From assembly GCA_004299235.1 (NCBI GenBank), contig SCQL01000002.1:1-64000 (forward strand): a DNA stretch of 64,000 bases, given 5' to 3'. Of the stretch, positions 29,539-38,442 are shown piece by piece; position 1 is the stretch's first letter; every line of letters begins with the position of its first letter. A model generated the notes under the pieces. The model was given only the letters and a program-made list of their open reading frames with translations, did not search any database and was not told the origin of the DNA. The position numbers and the translations under genes are program-made. The DNA comes from a bacterium (GTDB lineage: Bacteria; Chloroflexota; Dormibacteria; Dormibacterales; Dormibacteraceae).

Positions 29539-29703
29539 ATGCGGCGCATGTTGTTGCCGGCTGACCGCCGGCAGAGCGGCCAGGGAATGGTCGAGTACGC
29601 GCTGATCCTGGTTCTCGTTTCCATCGTGGTCATCGTCATTCTTTTAACCATGGGGAACCAGATCGCCAACGTCTTCTCCAATGTCGTAGCCGCTCTGGGC
29701 TGA
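29539..29703 (+). CDS. flp: Flp/Fap-type pilin
   Basis: A 54-residue prepilin: a short basic leader, then the prepilin-peptidase region SGQGMVEYALILVL with the conserved Glu five residues into the mature part, then a hydrophobic helix. It would be processed by a TadV/CpaA peptidase and polymerised by a Tad system, but no tad genes are in this window. ATG 29539 has a very strong Shine-Dalgarno (AAAGGAGG). An intrinsic terminator follows 14 bases after the stop, so it is monocistronic. Confidence 0.88.
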   Translation: MRRMLLPADRRQSGQGMVEYALILVLVSIVVIVILLTMGNQIANVFSNVVAALG

Positions 29704-29716
29704 CCGGGCTCCGTCC

Positions 29717-29751
29717 GCGCGGGCCGGCAGGCAAGCCCGGCCCGCGCTTTT
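29717..29751 (+). terminator. Intrinsic terminator after the Flp pilin
   Basis: An 11-bp perfect GC stem (GCGCGGGCCGG / CCGGCCCGCGC) with a 9-base loop, followed by TTTT. Confidence 0.85.
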
Positions 29752-29843
29752 CCCGGAAACGGGCACTGGGATCGGTTATCGCTAGCATCAAGAGGCGCCC
29801 GCGACCTTGACCTGGCGCCGGCCAGGGCCCCGTACGCAACCGC

Positions 29844-29849
29844 TAATCT
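29844..29849 (+). promoter_or_regulatory. -10 box of leaderless ppk promoter
   Basis: TAATCT followed by 7 bases and the first of three consecutive GTG codons at 29857, without a Shine-Dalgarno. Confidence 0.55.
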
Positions 29850-29856
29850 TCGTGGC

Positions 29857-31974
29857 GTGGTGGTGGGAGTCCAGGCAGACCCAGAGCCAACAGGCCCGTT
29901 TCCGGCCCTTGAGAGCCCTCGCTACCTCAACCGCGAGCTCTCACGGCTGGATTTCGACGAGCGCGTTCTGGCCATGGCCGGGGACGCCCGGCTCCCGCTG
30001 CTCGAGCGCGTCCGGTTCCTGGCCATCTTCAGCCAGAACCTCGACGACTTCTTCCAGGTCCGGGTGGCCGGCCTCAAGGAGCAGGTCCTGGCCGCCGTGG
30101 CCGTGGCTTCACCGGACGGCATGTCGCCGCTCGAGCAGCTCCGTTCGATTCGAACCCGCGTCGAAGGCCTGGTCGCCCGCCAGGCCGGCCTGTTCAACCG
30201 TGAGCTGATCCCCGCGCTGGCGGACGCCGGCATTGCGCTGGTGCGCTCCGATGAGATGAGCAAGAAGGAGCTCAGCCAGCTCCACACCGTCTTCCGCCAG
30301 CAGATCTTCCCGGTGCTCACGCCGCTGGCGGTCGACCCCGGTCACCCGTTCCCATACATCTCACACCTGTCCCTCAACCTGGCCGTGATGGTCCGCGACC
30401 CTCAGCGCCACCAGCAGCGATTCGCGCGCGTCAAGGTGCCGCCCGTCCTGCCGCGTTTCATCGCCCTGGCCGAAGGCCGGCGCTACGTGCCGCTCGAGGA
30501 CGTCATCGCCATCCACCTCCAGGCGCTGTTCCCGGGCATGGAGGTGGTGGCCCACCATCCCTTCCGCGTCACGCGCGACGGTGACCTCGACGACGTCGAC
30601 AGCGACGCCGAGGACCTGCTCGCCGCCATCCAGACCGAACTGCGGCGGCGGCGCCGGCACGCGCGGGTGGTCCGCCTCGAGGTCGACCCCGGGATGTCGC
30701 CCGAAGTCCTCGAGCTGCTCACGCGCGAGCTCGAGCTGCAGCCCGCCGACGTGTACCAGACCGACGGTCTGCTCGATCTCGGCAGCGTCGTCGCGCTGTC
30801 TCAGCTCGACCGCCCGGACCTGAAGGAAGAGCCGTGGACGGCAACGACCCAACCGCGACTTCGCGGCCTGGCCGCCGAGATCCCCGACCTGTTCGCGGCG
30901 CTGCGCTCAGGCGACCTGCTGGCCCACCACCCGTACGACTCCTTCGCCACATCGGTCGAGGCGTTCATCGACCATGCGGCAAGCGACCCCAACGTGCTCG
31001 CCATCAAGCAGACCCTGTACCGGACTTCGGGGCCTGGGAGTCCCATCGTGCGCGCCCTCATCCGCGCGGCGGAATCAGGCAAGCAGGTCGTGGCGCTGGT
31101 CGAGCTCAAGGCGCGCGGCGACGAGCAGGCCAACATCACGTGGGCGAGAGCGCTCGAGGAGGCCAACGTCCACGTCGTCTACGGCCTGCTCGGCCTGAAG
31201 ACGCACGCCAAGGTGACGCTGGTGGTGCGGCGCGAAGGCAGGCACATACAGCACTACCTCCACGTCGGCACCGGCAACTACAACCCGAGCACGGCCCATG
31301 CCTACGAGGACGTGAGCCTGCTGTCCGCCGACGCCGACCTCGGCGCCGACGTCACCGAGCTGTTCAACCTGCTCACCGGTTACAGCCGGCAGCGCCGCTA
31401 TCGCAAGCTGCTGGTCGCGCCGACGAGCCTGCGCGCGGGCATCACCCAGCTGATCGAGCGTGAGGGCGCGGCGGGCGGCCGGGTCATCATCAAGGTCAAC
31501 AACCTGATCGACCCGGAGATCATCGATGCGCTGTACGCCGCATCACAGGCGGGCGCCCAGATCGACCTCATCGTCCGCGGCATGTGCTCGCTGCGCCCGG
31601 GCGTTCCGGGGCTGTCCGAGCGCATCAGGGTGCGCTCGATCGTCGGCCGCTTCCTCGAGCATTCGCGCATCTTCTCCTTCGGCAACGGCGGGCAGCCCGA
31701 GTACTACCTCGGCTCGTCCGACCTCATGCCGCGCAACCTCGACCGCCGCGTCGAAGCGGTCGTCCCGGTCGACGATCCCAAGCTGCGCGCGCGGCTCAGC
31801 CAGATCCTGGACATCTCGCTCTCCGACGACGTCCTTGCGTGGGAGCTCGGCCCGGACGGGTCGTGGCGGCGCGTGCCTACCGTTCGCAGCCTCAACTCGC
31901 ACAGGAAGTTCCAGGAGCTTGCGCTGGAGAGCGCTCGGGGTAACGGGGTGGTCAACGGCGTCCCGCATGCTTGA
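29857..31974 (+). CDS. ppk: Polyphosphate kinase 1
   Basis: 705 residues, the normal size of PPK1, which polymerises the gamma-phosphate of ATP into polyphosphate. The N, H and two PLD-like catalytic domains are recognisable: RYLNRELSRLDFDERVL at the start, FPVLTPLAVDPGHPFPYIS, IKQTLYRT, and GLKTHAKVTLVVRREG with the catalytic His450 (HxK), then STAHAYEDVSLL. GTG 29857 lies 7 bases after a TAATCT box. The CYTH-CHAD gene overlaps its 3' end by 8 bases, and sixA follows, forming a polyphosphate/phosphate cluster. Confidence 0.96.
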   Translation: MVVGVQADPEPTGPFPALESPRYLNRELSRLDFDERVLAMAGDARLPLLERVRFLAIFSQNLDDFFQVRVAGLKEQVLAAVAVASPDGMSPLEQLRSIRTRVEGLVARQAGLFNRELIPALADAGIALVRSDEMSKKELSQLHTVFRQQIFPVLTPLAVDPGHPFPYISHLSLNLAVMVRDPQRHQQRFARVKVPPVLPRFIALAEGRRYVPLEDVIAIHLQALFPGMEVVAHHPFRVTRDGDLDDVDSDAEDLLAAIQTELRRRRRHARVVRLEVDPGMSPEVLELLTRELELQPADVYQTDGLLDLGSVVALSQLDRPDLKEEPWTATTQPRLRGLAAEIPDLFAALRSGDLLAHHPYDSFATSVEAFIDHAASDPNVLAIKQTLYRTSGPGSPIVRALIRAAESGKQVVALVELKARGDEQANITWARALEEANVHVVYGLLGLKTHAKVTLVVRREGRHIQHYLHVGTGNYNPSTAHAYEDVSLLSADADLGADVTELFNLLTGYSRQRRYRKLLVAPTSLRAGITQLIEREGAAGGRVIIKVNNLIDPEIIDALYAASQAGAQIDLIVRGMCSLRPGVPGLSERIRVRSIVGRFLEHSRIFSFGNGGQPEYYLGSSDLMPRNLDRRVEAVVPVDDPKLRARLSQILDISLSDDVLAWELGPDGSWRRVPTVRSLNSHRKFQELALESARGNGVVNGVPHA

Positions 31975-33469
31975 GCGCGAGGTGAAGCTCGGGGCCGGCC
32001 CCGCGTTCCACCTCCCCGACCTGAGCGGAGTCGTCGACGGCCTTGCCGTCACCGCTCCGGATGCCGTCCGGCTCGAGACCGTCTACTACGACACTCCCGA
32101 CCTCCGGCTCGCGCGCTGGGGCGTGTCCCTACGGCATCGCGCGGGGCAGGGCTGGACTTTGAAGCTGGCGCCGGCGCCGTCCTCCGCGTCCAGCCCGCTC
32201 AGCATCCTCGAGCGCGACGAGCTGAACTTCCCCGGCGGGGCGAAGAGGCCGCCCGAGGCCGCGGTCGCCGTGGTGCGTGCTTACGTGCGCCATGCAGACC
32301 TCGTCCCGGTCGCGCGCCTGTCGACGCTGCGCCGTCGGGTCAGGCTCGTCGACGCCGCTGGGGCCGGTGTCGCCGAAGTCGTGGACGACGAGGTGTCGGT
32401 GCGGGACGGGCGCCGGGTCGCCGCTCGCTTCAGAGAGCTCGAGGTCGAGGTCATGGGCGAGGAGGATGGAGGCAACGGCATCATCGAATCGCTGGTCGCC
32501 CGGCTGCGCGGCGCCGGCGCCGGCGCGCCGGATCCCACGCCCAAGCACATCCGCGCCCTTGGGCCGCGCGCCATGGAGCCTCCCGAGGTCGCGGCGGAGC
32601 CGGTGCGGGCGGACGCGCCGGCCCGCGACGTGATTCGAGGCATCCTCGCGGAGCCGGTCGCCGCCCTGCTCCATCACGATCCGCGTGTGCGCACCAGCGG
32701 TGACCCGGAGGCGGTGCACCAGGCTCGCGTGGCGACCCGCAGGCTCCGCTCGAACCTGCGCACGTTCGGCCCCCTCCTCGCCGCCGAATGGAGCGATCCG
32801 CTGCGGTCCGAGCTGGCCTGGCTCGCGCTCGGCCTGGGCGTGGTGCGCGACCGCGAAGTGCTGCTCGGCAGGCTGCGCGAGCGCGCGGAGTTGCTTCCGT
32901 CAAGCGATTCGAGGTCCGCGGCTTCCCTGCTTCAGATCCTCGAATCTGAGATCGAGGATCTGAGGAAGAAGATGCTGGGCGAGCTGGGCTCGGTGCGCTA
33001 CGTCGACCTGCTCGAGCGCCTGGTGGCGGCGGCTCATGCGCCGGCCGCGCTGCCCGACGCCGACCAGCCCGCGTCCATGGTCCTTCCGCTCCTGGCGACC
33101 GGCCCGTGGCGGCGGCTGCGTGCCGCCGTCCGCCGGCTGCCCGGCACACCGGCCGACCCGGAGCTGCACCGCATCCGCATCCTGGCCAAGCGCGCGCGAT
33201 ACGCGGCGGAGGCGGTGGCGCCGGTGGCCGGCCCCGCGACTTCCACATTCGCGCGGGCGGCGGCCAAGCTCCAGACCGTCCTCGGCGAGCACCAGGACAG
33301 CATCACGGCGCAGACGTGGCTTCGCACCGTGCGCGTGACCGGGCGCCGCGCCTTCGTCGCCGGCGAGCTCATCGCGATGGAGCACCTGGCGGCGGATGCA
33401 GCGCGTGCGAAGTGGCCCAAGGCGTGGCGGTCGCTCGACCGCAAGCCCCTGCGCCAGTGGATGCCCTGA
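31967..33469 (+). CDS. CYTH-CHAD domain protein
   Basis: 500 residues. The N-terminal CYTH domain begins with LEREVKL, the ExExK motif of triphosphate-tunnel metalloenzymes that hydrolyse inorganic triphosphate or related substrates. From about residue 215 the CHAD domain follows, with conserved histidine/arginine helices (EAVHQARVATRRLRSNLRTF and ELHRIRILAKRARYAAE). CHAD domains bind polyphosphate. ATG 31967 overlaps the ppk stop region by 8 bases, so it is translationally coupled to ppk. A role in polyphosphate binding or turnover is likely. Confidence 0.92.
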   Translation: MLEREVKLGAGPAFHLPDLSGVVDGLAVTAPDAVRLETVYYDTPDLRLARWGVSLRHRAGQGWTLKLAPAPSSASSPLSILERDELNFPGGAKRPPEAAVAVVRAYVRHADLVPVARLSTLRRRVRLVDAAGAGVAEVVDDEVSVRDGRRVAARFRELEVEVMGEEDGGNGIIESLVARLRGAGAGAPDPTPKHIRALGPRAMEPPEVAAEPVRADAPARDVIRGILAEPVAALLHHDPRVRTSGDPEAVHQARVATRRLRSNLRTFGPLLAAEWSDPLRSELAWLALGLGVVRDREVLLGRLRERAELLPSSDSRSAASLLQILESEIEDLRKKMLGELGSVRYVDLLERLVAAAHAPAALPDADQPASMVLPLLATGPWRRLRAAVRRLPGTPADPELHRIRILAKRARYAAEAVAPVAGPATSTFARAAAKLQTVLGEHQDSITAQTWLRTVRVTGRRAFVAGELIAMEHLAADAARAKWPKAWRSLDRKPLRQWMP

Positions 33470-33471
33470 CA

Positions 33472-33519
33472 CCGGGCGCGCGCCGGGCGCACATGACGCC
33501 GGGCGCGCGCCGGGCGCAC
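33472..33519. repeat. Tandem 21-bp GC repeat
   Basis: Two identical 21-base copies (33472-33492 and 33499-33519), each itself nearly palindromic (CCGGGCGCGCGCCGGGCGC core), separated by six bases, between the CYTH-CHAD and sixA genes. No T-run follows. Confidence 0.75.
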
Positions 33520-33539
33520 CTCTAGATTTAGACGCGCGG

Positions 33540-34001
33540 GTGCCGACCTTTTACGTCGTCCGACATGCCAAGGCGGGGAGCCGGGGCCATTGGACCGGGG
33601 ACGATCGCAACCGGCCGCTGAGCAAGAAAGGCGTCAAGCAAGCCCAGGAGCTGGTCTCGACCCTGCAAGCGTTCCCGATCACCGCGATCTTCACCAGCCC
33701 GTTCCTGCGCTGCGTCCAGACCGTCGAGCCGCTGGCGCAGGCGCGCCACATCGCGCCACAACCGACGGCCTCCCTCGCCGAGGGCCACGGTTTGACGGGC
33801 GCGATGCAATTCCTGGGCGATCCAAGGCTCGACCAGGCGGTCCTGTCCACGCATGGCGACATCGTCTGGGAGCTCGTCGAGGAGCTCGTCAGGCGCCACG
33901 TCGTCAAGGCCGGCATGGGCGGGTTGGAGAAGGGATCGACCTGGGTCGTCGAGATCGAAGACGGCGCCCCGGTGCGCGCTCGCTTCATCCCAGCGGCGTG
34001 A
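33540..34001 (+). CDS. sixA: Phosphohistidine phosphatase, SixA/histidine phosphatase family
   Basis: 153 residues of the histidine phosphatase branch. It starts VPTFYVVRHAKAGSRGHW, with the catalytic RHG-type motif (here RHAKAG) at residues 8-13, and contains KGVKQAQEL, FTSPFLRCVQT and a second His in LSTHGDIVWEL. SixA removes phosphate from phosphohistidine in proteins. GTG 33540 is preceded by TAGATT 11 bases upstream. Cluster with ppk and CYTH-CHAD. An alternative label is a generic histidine phosphatase. Confidence 0.85.
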   Translation: MPTFYVVRHAKAGSRGHWTGDDRNRPLSKKGVKQAQELVSTLQAFPITAIFTSPFLRCVQTVEPLAQARHIAPQPTASLAEGHGLTGAMQFLGDPRLDQAVLSTHGDIVWELVEELVRRHVVKAGMGGLEKGSTWVVEIEDGAPVRARFIPAA

Positions 34002-34009
34002 GGGCAGGT

Positions 34010-34015
34010 TAGCCT
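34010..34015 (+). promoter_or_regulatory. -10 box of the leaderless hut operon promoter
   Basis: TAGCCT followed by 7 bases and GTG at 34023. Nine bases separate the sixA stop from this box, so hutH may also be reached by read-through. Confidence 0.55.
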
Positions 34016-34022
34016 TGCAGGC

Positions 34023-35555
34023 GTGACGGTCACGCTGCGTGGCACCGCTCTGGCCGAAAGCCAGGTCGTGGCCGTGGCCCGCCACGGCGAAAAGGTCGCC
34101 CTGGCGGCGGCGGCGCGCACCAGGATGGAGCGCAGCCGGGGCCGCGTCGAGCGCGCGGCGCTTTCGCGCGAGCCCGTCTACGGCGTGTCCACCGGCTTCG
34201 GCGCGCTCGCCGGCACCCGCGTCGCCCCGCTGCGACAGCCTGACCTGCAGCTGGCCCTCATCCGTTCCCACGCCGCCGGCATGGGGCCTCCGGTCGATGA
34301 CGAGGTCGTGCGGGCGATGATGCTGCTTCGCGCACGGACGCTCTCCATGGGCCTTTCGGGAGTACGCCCGGTCGTGGCCGAGGCGCTGCTCGCGCTGCTC
34401 AATGCGCAGCTCACCCCGGTCGTACCGCGCCACGGCTCCGTCGGCTGCAGCGGCGACCTCGCACCGCTGGCTCATGTCGGGCTCGCGCTCGTCGGCGAGG
34501 GCGAGGTCGTCGACGCGGATGGCGCCCGCAAGCCGGCGGCGCAAGCCTTGCAAGCGGCGAAGCTGAAGCCGCTCAAGCTGGAGACGAAGGAAGGCCTGGC
34601 GCTGATCAACGGCACCGACGGCATGCTCGGGATGCTGGCCCTGGCCTGCGCTGACGCCGAGCGGTGCTTCCGGACCGCGGACATCACCGCCGCCATGTCC
34701 GCGGAAGCCCTGCTGGGCACCGACCGGCCGTTTCAATCTCGGCTGCACGAGATCCGGCCCCATCCCGGCCAGCTGGCAAGCGCGGCCAACCTGGTGCGGC
34801 TGCTGCGGGGCTCGGGCGTCGTCGCCTCGCACCGCCACTCGCCGCACGCGGTACAGGACTCCTACTCGGTGCGCTGCAGCCCGCAGGTGGCCGGCGCGGC
34901 TCGAGACACACTCGACTTCGCTCGGCGCATCGCCGAGGTCGAGCTGTCGTCGGTCGTCGACAACCCGGTCGTGCTCGAGAGCGGTGAGGTGGAATCGACC
35001 GGCAATTTCCACGGCGAGCCGCTCGCTTTCGCGGCCGACTTCCTGGCGATCGCCGCCGCCGAGGTCGGCTCGATTTCGGAGCGGCGAGTCGATCGCATGC
35101 TCGATCCGCATCGCTCCGAGGGCCTGCCGCCCTTCCTCGCCGAGGAGCCGGGGGTCAACTCCGGCCTCATGGTCGCGCAGTACACAGCCGCCGCGCTGGT
35201 CGCCGAGAACCGCCGCCTGGCGGCGCCGGCGAGCGTGGATTCGATTCCCACCTCGGGCATGCAGGAGGACCACGTGTCGATGGGTTGGGGCGCGGCGCTG
35301 AAGCTGCGCACCGTTCTGGACAACCTGATTCACATCCTCGCCGTCGAGCTGGTCGCGGCGGCGCGCGCCCAGGACCTGCGCCGCCCGCTCGAGCCGGCGC
35401 CGGCGACCGCCGCGGTGCGAGACCGGCTGCGCCGGGAGGTCAAGGGGCCGGGCCCGGACCGCGTGGTCGCGCCGGAGCTGGCGGCGGCCGAGGCGATGAT
35501 TCGCGGCGGCGCCATCCTGGAAGCGGCGGAATCGGTGACCGGCCCTCTCCAGTGA
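34023..35555 (+). CDS. hutH: Histidine ammonia-lyase
   Basis: 510 residues, first enzyme of histidine degradation: L-histidine to urocanate plus ammonia. The prosthetic MIO group forms from a tripeptide in [15 protein letters not shown]: here Cys142-Ser143-Gly144 rather than the more common Ala-Ser-Gly. Other family features are [12 protein letters not shown] near the N-terminus, [11 protein letters not shown] and [13 protein letters not shown]. The next gene hutU starts inside its stop codon (GTGA). Head of the four-gene hut operon. Confidence 0.96.
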   Translation: MTVTLRGTALAESQVVAVARHGEKVALAAAARTRMERSRGRVERAALSREPVYGVSTGFGALAGTRVAPLRQPDLQLALIRSHAAGMGPPVDDEVVRAMMLLRARTLSMGLSGVRPVVAEALLALLNAQLTPVVPRHGSVGCSGDLAPLAHVGLALVGEGEVVDADGARKPAAQALQAAKLKPLKLETKEGLALINGTDGMLGMLALACADAERCFRTADITAAMSAEALLGTDRPFQSRLHEIRPHPGQLASAANLVRLLRGSGVVASHRHSPHAVQDSYSVRCSPQVAGAARDTLDFARRIAEVELSSVVDNPVVLESGEVESTGNFHGEPLAFAADFLAIAAAEVGSISERRVDRMLDPHRSEGLPPFLAEEPGVNSGLMVAQYTAAALVAENRRLAAPASVDSIPTSGMQEDHVSMGWGAALKLRTVLDNLIHILAVELVAAARAQDLRRPLEPAPATAAVRDRLRREVKGPGPDRVVAPELAAAEAMIRGGAILEAAESVTGPLQ

Positions 35556-37213
35556 CCCGGGTGGTGCGCGCCCCTCGCGGGTCCGCGATCACATGCCTGG
35601 GGTGGCCGCAAGAGGCGGCGATGCGGATGCTCATGAACAACCTCGATCCCGAGGTGGCGGAGCGGCCCGAGGACCTCGTCGTCTATGGCGGCACCGGCCG
35701 CGCAGCTCGCTCCTGGGAGGCCTTCGACGCGATCGTCCGCGAGCTGCGCCGGCTGCAGGGCGACCAGACGTTGCTCGTCCAGTCGGGCAAGCCGGTCGGC
35801 GTGTTCGACACCCATGAGTGGGCGCCGCGCGTGCTCATCTCCAACGCCATGCTGGTGCCCGAGTGGGCGAACTGGGAGGAGTTCCGGCGGCTCGAAGCTC
35901 TCGGCCTGACCATGTACGGCCAGATGACCGCGGGTTCGTGGATCTACATCGGCACGCAGGGCATCCTCCAGGGGACCTACGAGACCTTCGCGGCGATCGC
36001 GCGCAAGCGCTTCGACGGCTCGCTCGCGGGTACCATCACGCTCACGGCCGGCCTTGGCGGCATGGGCGGCGCTCAGCCGCTGGCGATCACGCTCAACGGC
36101 GGCGTCGCCATCTGCGTCGAGGCGGACCCCGACCGCATCGCGCGCCGCCTCGAGCATCGGTTCCTCGACGTCCGCGCCGATGACCTGGAGCAGGCGCTGC
36201 AGCTGGCGAGCGAGGCCAGGTCGGCGAAGCGGGCGCTGTCGATCGGCCTCCACGGCAACGCCGCCGAGGTGCTGCCCGCGCTCGTGGCTCGCGGCTTCGA
36301 GGTCGACGTGGTCACCGACCAGACGCCGGCGCACGACCCGCTTAGCTACATCCCCGCCGGCCTTTCGCCCGCGGATGCCCAGGAGCTGCGGCTCGACGAC
36401 CCGGCCGCCTATGTGAAGCGCGCGCGTGAGAGCATGGCCCGCCACGTCGACGCCATGGTCGCGTTCCTGGACCGCGGCGCCGAGGTTTTCGACTACGGCA
36501 ACAGCCTACGCGCGGAGGCGCGGCTGGGCGGCAGTGCCCGAGCTTTCGATTTCCCGGGCTTCGTGCCCGCGTACATCCGGCCGCTCTTCTGCGAAGGCAA
36601 AGGACCTTTCCGCTGGGTCGCGCTTTCAGGCGATCCGGAGGACATCGCGGCCACGGACCGCGCGATCGTGGAGGAGTTCTCGGACGACGCCGCCCTCGTG
36701 CGCTGGATCAGCGCCGCGGGGCAGCGGGTCAAGTTCCAGGGCCTGCCGGCGCGGATCTGCTGGCTGGGTTATGGAGAGCGCGCGCGGGCCGGGCTGCGGT
36801 TCAACGAATTGGTGCGCACCGGAGCGGTCAAGGCGCCGATCGTCATCGGCCGTGATCACCTGGACTCGGGCTCCGTGGCGTCGCCCTATCGCGAGACGGA
36901 GGCGATGCAAGACGGCTCGGACGCGATCGCCGACTGGCCGATCCTCAACGCCCTCCTCAACACCTCCAGCGGCGCATCGTGGGTGAGCGTCCACCATGGC
37001 GGCGGCGTGGGGATCGGCCGGTCCATCCACGCCGGCATGGTGGTGGTGGCGGACGGCAGCGAGGAGGCCGCCCGCAAGCTCGAACGCGTGCTCACCAACG
37101 ACCCGGGCACCGGCGTGATCCGGCACGCCGACGCCGGCTACGCTCGCGCTCTCGACGTGGCGCGCGAGCGCGGCATCCGCATTCCCATGCAGGGAGGCGG
37201 AGCGAGTTTGTGA
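35552..37213 (+). CDS. hutU: Urocanate hydratase
   Basis: 553 residues, converts urocanate to 4-imidazolone-5-propionate with tightly bound NAD+. Signature segments are [41 protein letters not shown] (NAD-binding), and the late [20 protein letters not shown]. Length is normal (~555). GTG 35552 overlaps the hutH stop by 4 bases, and hutF overlaps its own stop likewise. Confidence 0.97.
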   Translation: MTRVVRAPRGSAITCLGWPQEAAMRMLMNNLDPEVAERPEDLVVYGGTGRAARSWEAFDAIVRELRRLQGDQTLLVQSGKPVGVFDTHEWAPRVLISNAMLVPEWANWEEFRRLEALGLTMYGQMTAGSWIYIGTQGILQGTYETFAAIARKRFDGSLAGTITLTAGLGGMGGAQPLAITLNGGVAICVEADPDRIARRLEHRFLDVRADDLEQALQLASEARSAKRALSIGLHGNAAEVLPALVARGFEVDVVTDQTPAHDPLSYIPAGLSPADAQELRLDDPAAYVKRARESMARHVDAMVAFLDRGAEVFDYGNSLRAEARLGGSARAFDFPGFVPAYIRPLFCEGKGPFRWVALSGDPEDIAATDRAIVEEFSDDAALVRWISAAGQRVKFQGLPARICWLGYGERARAGLRFNELVRTGAVKAPIVIGRDHLDSGSVASPYRETEAMQDGSDAIADWPILNALLNTSSGASWVSVHHGGGVGIGRSIHAGMVVVADGSEEAARKLERVLTNDPGTGVIRHADAGYARALDVARERGIRIPMQGGGASL

Positions 37214-38442
37214 ACGGATCCGGCCTGTGGCACGCCGACCAGGCTTGGCTCGGCCGCCGGGCCGAGAACGTCCTGATCGAGGTCGAGAACGGGCGCATCA
37301 AAGCCCTCACCGAGGGCGTGCCCGCGCCATCCGGTGCGACCGCGCTCAAGGGCTGGACCATCCCGGGGCTGGCCGACGTGCACAGCCACGCTTTTCAGCG
37401 CCGCCTGCGGGGCACGACCGAGTCCGGCGGTGGCGACTTCTGGGAGTGGCGCCGCCAGATGTACAGCCAGACCGATTGGGACGGGCCCGGCTACTTGAAG
37501 CACTCGCGCCTGGTGTTCAAGGAGATGCTCGAGGCCGGGATCACGGCCGTGGGCGAGTTCCATTACCTGCACCGCGGCGGCAATGAGCTCGGGGAGGCGC
37601 TGATCAGCGCCGCCCGCCAGGAGGGAATCCGGATCACCCTTCTCGACGCCTGCTACCTGCGCGGCGGCCTCGACGGCAGACCGCTCGAGGGTGAACAGCG
37701 GTCGTTCTCGGATGGCGACGCCGAGCGCTGGGCGCGGCGCATGGACGAGCTCGAGGATGGCGACGGGGTTCGCATCGGCGCCGCCATCCACAGCGTGCGC
37801 GCCGTCGATCCGGAATCGATGCGCATCGTCGCGGCGTGGGCGCGCCGGCGCGGCGCGCCGCTCCACATCCACCTGGCCGAGCAGCCGGCGGAGGTGGAGG
37901 AATGCCGGGCGATCGAAGGCTGCACCCCGGCCGAGCTGCTGGAGCGCGAGGGGATCCTCGGGCCGGACCTGACCGCCGTGCACGCCATCCATGTCGATGA
38001 TCACGACATCTCGCTGCTGGGAGATCACCAGGTTTTGATCTGCGCGTGCCCGACCACCGAGCGCGATCTCGGCGATCGCGTGGGTCCGCTGCGGGCGCTG
38101 GCCGATGCCGGCTGCGCGGTGTGCGTGGGCAGCGATTCCAACGCGGTGATCGACATCCTCGAGGAGGCGCGCGCGCTCGAGCTGGATCAGCGACGTGCCA
38201 CGGGACGCCGGGTGCTGCACCAGCCGGAGGACCTGCTGCGCGCCGCCACGGTGGCCGGCATGCGCGCTCTTGGCTGGCAGGCCGGCGCGCTGCTGCCGGG
38301 AATGCTCGCCGACTTCATCACCCTCGACCAGCCGCGACAGGCGCTCTGGAGGCGCCTGGAGGTCGGGTACCTCATCTACGGCTACTCGGCGTGCGATGTG
38401 ACGAACGTGGTCGTCGGCGGCCGGACCGCGGTGTCGAGATGA
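37210..38442 (+). CDS. hutF: Formimidoylglutamate deiminase
   Basis: 410 residues of the amidohydrolase superfamily. It hydrolyses N-formimino-L-glutamate to N-formyl-L-glutamate and ammonia, the deiminase branch of histidine degradation. Metal ligands and motifs are visible: [13 protein letters not shown] (HxH-type start of the barrel), [24 protein letters not shown] and [19 protein letters not shown] (the distal Asp). GTG 37210 overlaps the hutU stop by 4 bases. No hutG (N-formylglutamate deformylase) is seen in the window. Confidence 0.93.
   Translation: MNGSGLWHADQAWLGRRAENVLIEVENGRIKALTEGVPAPSGATALKGWTIPGLADVHSHAFQRRLRGTTESGGGDFWEWRRQMYSQTDWDGPGYLKHSRLVFKEMLEAGITAVGEFHYLHRGGNELGEALISAARQEGIRITLLDACYLRGGLDGRPLEGEQRSFSDGDAERWARRMDELEDGDGVRIGAAIHSVRAVDPESMRIVAAWARRRGAPLHIHLAEQPAEVEECRAIEGCTPAELLEREGILGPDLTAVHAIHVDDHDISLLGDHQVLICACPTTERDLGDRVGPLRALADAGCAVCVGSDSNAVIDILEEARALELDQRRATGRRVLHQPEDLLRAATVAGMRALGWQAGALLPGMLADFITLDQPRQALWRRLEVGYLIYGYSACDVTNVVVGGRTAVSR

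Noticed and set aside
33528-35333. 601-codon minus-strand frame opposite sixA and hutH
   Set aside because: Both plus-strand genes show catalytic motifs; the opposite frame shows none.
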